A stretch of DNA of 10,074 bases, taken from contig DATCTT010000283.1 in the NCBI GenBank assembly GCA_036567845.1, forward strand, positions 1 through 10,074, read 5' to 3'. A program made the translations under genes and the position numbers. Below the pieces are notes generated by a model that saw only the letters and a list, made by a program, of their open reading frames with translations, did not search any database and was not told where the DNA came from. This document shows, piece after piece, positions 5,377 through 10,074 of this stretch. How positions within the stretch are numbered: the first letter of the stretch is position 1; the number at the start of each line of letters is the position of its first letter. Source of the DNA: MWAR01 sp036567845. GTDB taxonomy: Bacteria > Muiribacteriota > Ozemobacteria > Ozemobacterales > Ozemobacteraceae.

Positions 5377-8300
5377 TTATTTTCTGCGGGCGGTGGGCCT
5401 GGGATGCGCGGAGCAGCCGACCGTGCCGTCCGGGTTCAGCGAATAACTGCCACTTGCAGGGCAGGGATACATATTGTAATCCATCATCACTTTATTTATC
5501 AACCCCTCCTGCGGAAGATGGTTCCGGATCGTGGGGCCGACCGAGGCAAGAATGGCTTCCAGCCGCGCGCGGGTGAAGGCACACCGGTCCTCGCCCGAGG
5601 CGAGGAGAGGGAACAGGCCGTAAACCGGGTGTTTCGTGCAGCGGAGACTGCCGCTCGGCCCGTCGATCGTCACCGTTCCGCCTTCCGGGCAGAGATTCGC
5701 GAGGTCGACGGGAGGGCGGCTGAACAGGAGCCGTCTGGAAACGCATTCCAGGGCCTGGAGACGTGGCTCGATGAGCCATGAGAGAGGTTTCCAGGTCTCG
5801 AGCCACCGGCCGAGCCAGCGGACGAAACCACGATAGCTGGCTTCGAGCTCGACGCAGCCGTCGTTTGCGCTGACCCGAACCTCGACCGGGATACCCCATT
5901 CCAGCATGCGCCGTTTGAAGCTGAACAGGGAGTCGGCCAGGAGTTTCATGAACTTCTGATCGACGGGGGACTGGGGAAGGAGGCGCACGATCTCGGTTAC
6001 GTCGTCGCCCTCGAGAACGTGACGGGCATACAAAGCCCTGTAGGGCGTGATCGGATTCTCGATCCAGGGCCTCAGAAAGACCGGAATCTCCTGTTCCCAG
6101 CGGCCCCAATCGAGCAGGATCCCGAAGAGGCCGTTGGTCTGCGGCGGGAAGGTGGCGCCCATGGCCCGAACGTCATCCGCCGTTGGCTCTCGGCCGGTGC
6201 CCAGGAACACCTGGTTGCCCGCCTGGAGGGCCCAGAGCGTCCAACGGCCCATGCGTGCGCGGAGGGCCGGGTGGCCGGCGATCGTCGTTGCGGCATCCGT
6301 CAGTGGACACCCGAGCAGTCCGAGGTGGTGCCGGATCGGCGCGAGGGCGTCGTGTGACTCGAGGCCTGGCCAGGTGAGGAGCAGGGTGGAATGTCGGGCG
6401 GGCCGTGTGAGGCGTTCGACGAACAGGCTGATCGACAGTTTCCCGAACTCGGGGAAGGTGAGCAGCCGGTCAGCCGCGAGACTGGACACCGCGGGGCCGA
6501 TGTGCAGGGCGAGCGGAACCGAGGCCGTGACGGGGAAGACCGGCTCCTCGAGCCCTGCGGCCGTGTCTGCTGGAAGGGGTGTGCCCGAGGCGGTCTCGTC
6601 GAGCTCCTCGGCGTCCTGGAGCAGGAGCTGCTCTTCGGCGGTCTCGGATTCCCCGGGAATCTCGGCTTCGGCCGGCGGGGTCACGGCAGCCGTTGCCGTC
6701 GCGGTTCCCGTCGCGTTCTCGATCGTGTAATACTCGAACAGGGGTTTTGAGAGGTCGATTTCACCCTTCTTGAGACGTTCACACAGCCGCGTTATCTCGA
6801 TGGCCCGCTCGAACATGCCTTCTTCCTGGAAGATACGGACGAGCTGGAGAAGAATGCGGTTCAGGTGCATCGGCTCGGCTCTGGCGCCGAACAGTCCGTG
6901 ATACTCGGCGATGGCCCGATACTGCGCGCGCAAAACGATCGCCTGATACATCTCGCGCTGCATGTTCTCGAGCCCCGGATCGGCCTTGAGTGCCTGCCGG
7001 AAATACTCGAGAGCGGTCTCGAACTGAGCGATGTGCAGATACGCCTTACCCAGATGCATCAGAATCTCGCCAACGTCAGGGGCGAGACTGGCGGCCTTGC
7101 GGAGGGTGCGGATCGCCTCGTCGACTTTGCCCTGTCTGAACAGGACCCAACCATAGGTGTCGATATAGGATGCGTTGTTCGGCTCGATCTTGACGGCGCG
7201 TGCCGCCATCTTTTCGGCTTTGTCGATCTCGCGGTCGATCTCGGTCAGAAGATAGGCGTAGTTATTCAACGCCTCGGCAGACGTCGGCCGCAGCGCGACG
7301 GCTTTTTCATACATTTGGATCGCCTTCTCGAACTGCTTCGTGACGTAATACACCGTTCCGAGATGGTAATGCGGCTCGTAGACGTCGGGGGAAAGATTGA
7401 CGGCCTTCTCGAGCTCCTGGATTGCCTTGTCGAACTGGGTGTTCTTGAAGGCGGCCCAGCCGAGACTGTCGCGGAAACCAGGGTTGTCGGGGATCTGATC
7501 GACTGCCCGCTGGACCAGGGACTGGGCGAGCTCGCGATGGACGCCATACTCGGCATACAGGAAGCCGAGATTGTTCAGGGCGTGAGGGTTGTTCGGCGAA
7601 AGGGTGAGGATCTTCTTGTAGACGGCTTCCTGGAGCCAGAACGGCTCATCCTTTGCCTGGGCTTGATACGATTCATGCAGCCCCATATAGATTCCCAGCA
7701 GCGAGTGCTGAAGCTTGCTGTTGCCGGGGGCGAGCGACGAGGCCTTTTCGAACGAGGCAATGGCGAGAAACAGCGCCGGCTCCTCGCTTCCGAGCAGCCG
7801 GAAGGCCTGGCCAAGGACGTAGTAATACGGCGCATCCGTCGGTGCGAGGGCTGCGGCCCGCTTGAGATCCTCGAACGGCTTCATGGGGGCAAAATACCCA
7901 TTGGGCCGGTTGCGAAGCATCTGGAACAGGATGCCCTTCACGAGATGATACTCGGGCGTGCGGTCGAACGTCTCTTCCGCCTTCAGCAGAAGATCTTCGA
8001 ACGCGTGGTCGCGGGCGTTCTTGGGATCCTCGTCGCGGTTCGAGGCCAGCATCAGACCCCGCAGATAGAGATACCTCAGTGCTTCGATCTTCCGCTCGGC
8101 GCTGAGCTCCTTCGGCTCGAGGAACGAGACAACGATCTTCTCGAGCTCTGTCCCGCGCGGGGTGTCCGACATTTTCATCAGCGTGACCCACTGGGACATC
8201 GCGTGGAGCTGGGCGAACGTGTTCTTCTGCTGCTCCGACAGGTATTTCTTCAGCAGAGACAGATTGAAATCGGGTGCCTTCGTCTTTTCGAGGCGGAGCT

Positions 8301-8442
8301 CCTCGACGTTGAAGAGGGGAAGCCCGAAATCGATCTCCGCCGCCCGCGCGGAACCGGCGGAAACCAGCAGAGCCGCCGTCAGGAGAAACAGACCGAGAAG
8401 ATGGACCAGCGGACGGAATCGGACGGGAAGGGCGGATGTCAT
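5377..8442 (-). CDS. Exported TPR-repeat protein with C-terminal cysteine motifs
   Basis: The 1021-aa product starts with a signal peptide (Arg8, Arg10, hydrophobic core about 12-28, probable cleavage SARA|AEID after residue 34). A helical region at about 40-160 is followed by tetratricopeptide repeats: degenerate copies at about 163-280, then six clear 34-35-residue units at about 286-489, several with the A-x-x-x-F-E/K-K-A pattern (e.g. QFEKAIQMYEKAVALRP). TPRs mediate protein-protein assembly. A further helical stretch (490-570) leads to an acidic, Ala/Thr/Pro-rich linker at about 577-635, then an unrecognised ~385-residue C-terminal region. Near its end are two similar motifs, CP-x16-20 residues-C-x2-HP: Cys918/Cys935/His938 and Cys994/Cys1010/His1013. 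ATG 8442 was chosen because GGAGG lies 8 bp upstream and the signal peptide follows at once; the frame stays open to 8565, but that overlaps the previous gene and the promoter. The gene is probably co-transcribed with hfq. It likely acts outside the cytoplasm, perhaps in envelope or pilus assembly, but its role is unknown. Confidence 0.88.
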   Translation of the reverse strand: MTSALPVRFRPLVHLLGLFLLTAALLVSAGSARAAEIDFGLPLFNVEELRLEKTKAPDFNLSLLKKYLSEQQKNTFAQLHAMSQWVTLMKMSDTPRGTELEKIVVSFLEPKELSAERKIEALRYLYLRGLMLASNRDEDPKNARDHAFEDLLLKAEETFDRTPEYHLVKGILFQMLRNRPNGYFAPMKPFEDLKRAAALAPTDAPYYYVLGQAFRLLGSEEPALFLAIASFEKASSLAPGNSKLQHSLLGIYMGLHESYQAQAKDEPFWLQEAVYKKILTLSPNNPHALNNLGFLYAEYGVHRELAQSLVQRAVDQIPDNPGFRDSLGWAAFKNTQFDKAIQELEKAVNLSPDVYEPHYHLGTVYYVTKQFEKAIQMYEKAVALRPTSAEALNNYAYLLTEIDREIDKAEKMAARAVKIEPNNASYIDTYGWVLFRQGKVDEAIRTLRKAASLAPDVGEILMHLGKAYLHIAQFETALEYFRQALKADPGLENMQREMYQAIVLRAQYRAIAEYHGLFGARAEPMHLNRILLQLVRIFQEEGMFERAIEITRLCERLKKGEIDLSKPLFEYYTIENATGTATATAAVTPPAEAEIPGESETAEEQLLLQDAEELDETASGTPLPADTAAGLEEPVFPVTASVPLALHIGPAVSSLAADRLLTFPEFGKLSISLFVERLTRPARHSTLLLTWPGLESHDALAPIRHHLGLLGCPLTDAATTIAGHPALRARMGRWTLWALQAGNQVFLGTGREPTADDVRAMGATFPPQTNGLFGILLDWGRWEQEIPVFLRPWIENPITPYRALYARHVLEGDDVTEIVRLLPQSPVDQKFMKLLADSLFSFKRRMLEWGIPVEVRVSANDGCVELEASYRGFVRWLGRWLETWKPLSWLIEPRLQALECVSRRLLFSRPPVDLANLCPEGGTVTIDGPSGSLRCTKHPVYGLFPLLASGEDRCAFTRARLEAILASVGPTIRNHLPQEGLINKVMMDYNMYPCPASGSYSLNPDGTVGCSAHPRPTARRK

Positions 8443-8450
8443 GAATGTGG

Positions 8451-8455
8451 CCTCC
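8451..8455 (-). promoter_or_regulatory. Shine-Dalgarno site of the TPR gene (decides the start)
   Basis: GGAGG on the minus strand, 8 bp before ATG 8442. It supports this start over upstream in-frame alternatives, none of which precedes the signal peptide directly. Confidence 0.8.
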
Positions 8456-8475
8456 GGGAGCAGTTTCAGAAACGC

Positions 8476-8504
8476 ATTATAGGTCGGAAGAGGGCCGAGG
8501 GCAA
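8476..8504 (-). promoter_or_regulatory. Sigma-70-type promoter for the TPR-hfq unit
   Basis: On the minus strand, TTGCCC (8499-8504) and a perfect TATAAT (8476-8481) are separated by exactly 17 bp. The -35 box matches the TTGACA consensus at 4 of 6 positions. Transcription would start near 8468-8470, giving a leader of about 26-28 nt that contains the GGAGG ribosome site. It sits in the 73-bp gap after the GTPase stop codon, exactly where an independent promoter is expected. Confidence 0.75.
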
Positions 8505-8515
8505 ATGATGCCCGG

Positions 8516-10072
8516 TCAACGGCCTGCTGCGTCCACCTCGTCGGCCCAGGCTGACGCCGGATCAATCAGACGCCGGCGGAGCTCGGCCGAGAACTGCTCC
8601 TCGACCGAACCGATGAGACCGTCGAGGGCCCCTCCCTGGCGTGACAGCCAGTAGCCGGCCTGGAGGTGGCAGACCAGCCAGAAGAGCAGGCCGCCCCCGA
8701 TGAACATGCCGGCCGCGGGATCACGGGCGGACACAAGCGCTGTGAGAAAATACCGGACCAACAGCAGGATGATCACCAGCGGAACCGCGTTGAGCAGAAG
8801 GGTGGCCGCCCGTCCGGGACCGGGGGTGTCGAGAAAGGCCCTGACCCGTTCGGCGATCCGTCCCGTCGTCACGGTCCGGGGTGGAGTTGCGTCGATACGG
8901 GCCGCCAGGGGCGCGGGATCGAGTCCTGCCCGGTCCAGAAGCTGGCTCAGATGCCGCCGTCCCTGGAGCAGCAGCTCGTCGGCGGTCGCGCCGGCATCGG
9001 CGGACAACCGCTCCGCGAGCGGCATGACGGGGTCGGAAAAGGGCGAAGCGATGAGGCTCTGAAGGCGGGTGGCCAGGGTCGAGACGGCGAGCGATGCACG
9101 GACGTAAGCGCCGAACGGTCCACCGAGCCTGGCTGCAGCCTCGAACTGGCGGCGGCTCAGAAGGTCGGCGGACAGGGTTCCGACGGCCGATACCGCGGCA
9201 TTCCGGAGGGTGTCACGACTCTGGCGGGTGAACGTTTCCCCCCAGCCCCGCAGCTCCGTCGCCACTTGGCGCGCGGGCTCCAGACGGCAGGCACGCTGAA
9301 TCCAGACCGCAGTCTCGGCGGCCCGTTCCGCCTGGTTTTCAGCATTGATGCGGGCTGCCACCGCCTGATCGAGCCGGGTGCGAAGATACGCTTCCAGGTT
9401 CGAGAAGTCCCAGCGCGGGCCGCCCCCCTGGCCGGTCTTCGCGAGAAACGCGTTGTGCGCCGACACCCGGAACACGGGCAGGTCGTCTCCGAGCGGTGTC
9501 TTGAGCGGAAGCGCGCCGATTTTCCGCCGGAGATCCGCGATGACCTCGTCCTGCTCGCGGGGCGTCAGCATCCCCTCGTCGATCCGGTTCAGCACGAATA
9601 CGGCCCGCCGGAAGCCCATCGAGGAGCCCAGAATGGTGTACAAATCGAGCGAGTCGTATTTCTGCGTCGTGACGACGCAGAGAACCAGGTCGGCCCGTTC
9701 GAGGAGCCGCGCGAACACGGCCCGGTTTTCCTCCCGGATGCCATCCAGGTCGGGGGTGTCGACCAGGATGAGATGCTCGAGAGCGTCTTCGGCGTGGCTG
9801 AAGAAGCCGTCGGATGGCTCGAGAATCCCGTCCAGCAGCCGCCGGGCCATGCCGGCGCGTCGCTGATGCGCGTAGACGGTGGGGCGCAGGGTCGAGCAGG
9901 CGCGGGCCGAGGCGGTGCTGAGCTCCCGGCCGGCGAGGGCGTTGATAAGCGTGGTTTTGCCGACTTTCGTGCCGCCCGCGATCACCGTCAGCAGACAGTC
10001 GCAGACGGAGTTTTCGCGCTTCTCGAGCAGCTCGAGCAGCCGGCGTGCCTCGGCCTCCTCGGCCGCAACGGG
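8516..10072 (-). CDS. Membrane-anchored dynamin-/Era-like GTPase (5' end beyond window)
   Basis: The frame stays open to the right edge, so 518 residues plus stop are visible and the true start lies outside. A GTG at 9985 falls directly in front of the P-loop and is unlikely to be the start, since the preceding 29 codons continue a sensible helix and first strand (CDCLLTVIAGG). GTPase motifs: G1 GGTKVGKT (9953-9976), G2 likely in STLRPT, G3 as DTPDLDG with Asp where the usual DxxG glycine stands, G4 as NRID in place of NKxD, and G5 as SAHN. The STxRPT and DTPDxD pattern recurs in poorly studied bacterial dynamin-like or septin-like GTPases. After a long helical region, two transmembrane segments occur at about 393-415 and 424-447 (counting the GTG codon as residue 1), then a short charged tail, so the G domain probably faces the cytoplasm. 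A role in membrane remodelling or envelope processes is inference. It ends 73 bp before the TPR gene, which has its own promoter. Confidence 0.85.
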   Translation of the reverse strand, partial: PVAAEEAEARRLLELLEKRENSVCDCLLTVIAGGTKVGKTTLINALAGRELSTASARACSTLRPTVYAHQRRAGMARRLLDGILEPSDGFFSHAEDALEHLILVDTPDLDGIREENRAVFARLLERADLVLCVVTTQKYDSLDLYTILGSSMGFRRAVFVLNRIDEGMLTPREQDEVIADLRRKIGALPLKTPLGDDLPVFRVSAHNAFLAKTGQGGGPRWDFSNLEAYLRTRLDQAVAARINAENQAERAAETAVWIQRACRLEPARQVATELRGWGETFTRQSRDTLRNAAVSAVGTLSADLLSRRQFEAAARLGGPFGAYVRASLAVSTLATRLQSLIASPFSDPVMPLAERLSADAGATADELLLQGRRHLSQLLDRAGLDPAPLAARIDATPPRTVTTGRIAERVRAFLDTPGPGRAATLLLNAVPLVIILLLVRYFLTALVSARDPAAGMFIGGGLLFWLVCHLQAGYWLSRQGGALDGLIGSVEEQFSAELRRRLIDPASAWADEVDAAGR

Positions 10073-10074
10073 GC

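Noticed and set aside
6865..8508. A 547-codon open frame on the plus strand opposite the TPR gene
   Set aside because: It is fully antisense to a gene with a signal peptide, regular TPR repeats, promoter and ribosome site. Its product has no recognisable domain; such mirror frames are common in GC-rich DNA.

Overview
The window is high-GC bacterial DNA (by eye roughly 60% G+C or more, with strong G/C preference at third codon positions). It looks like a chromosomal segment of an environmental bacterium: it carries housekeeping hfq, a pseudopilin cluster, exported proteins with signal peptides and a membrane GTPase, and no phage, transposon or plasmid genes. A lineage cannot be fixed. Minor pseudopilins, a large signal-peptide TPR protein with 'CP..G..C..HP' cysteine motifs, and an Hfq resembling the non-proteobacterial type would suit a deep-branching diderm such as Candidatus Riflebacteria/Ozemobacteria or a relative; that is inference only.

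Left part, plus strand (about 1-3639): three tightly packed genes for minor type IV pilin / type II secretion pseudopilin proteins in the order GspI/PilV-like, GspJ/PilW-like, GspK/PilX-like. The gaps are 7 bp and then a 4-bp ATGA overlap, so they should be co-transcribed and translationally coupled. In characterised systems I-J-K (or V-W-X) form the tip complex of the pseudopilus or pilus. The third protein is unusually large (764 aa) and carries an EF-hand-like loop. A short fragment at the left edge may be the end of another gene of the cluster.

Middle, minus strand (3649-5353): an exported CE4 polysaccharide deacetylase converges on the pilin cluster with a 9-bp gap. Upstream of it lies a 433-bp non-coding interval, A-tract-rich, holding two intrinsic terminators, followed by hfq. 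The second terminator, far beyond the one that ends hfq, leaves room for a short non-coding transcript next to the gene of the main sRNA chaperone.

Right part, minus strand (5377-10074): a 1021-aa exported TPR protein sits 23 bp upstream of hfq and appears to form a two-gene unit with it. A convincing sigma-70-type promoter (TTGCCC-17 bp-TATAAT) lies just before the TPR gene and a 12-bp-stem terminator just after hfq. Upstream is the 3' part of a membrane-anchored dynamin-/Era-like GTPase gene that runs off the right edge.

No complete unknown system (CRISPR, toxin-antitoxin, defence island, prophage) is visible. The most noteworthy items are the duplicated cysteine motif at the end of the TPR protein, the TPR-hfq operon, the candidate non-coding transcript, and the oversized GspK/PilX-like protein.
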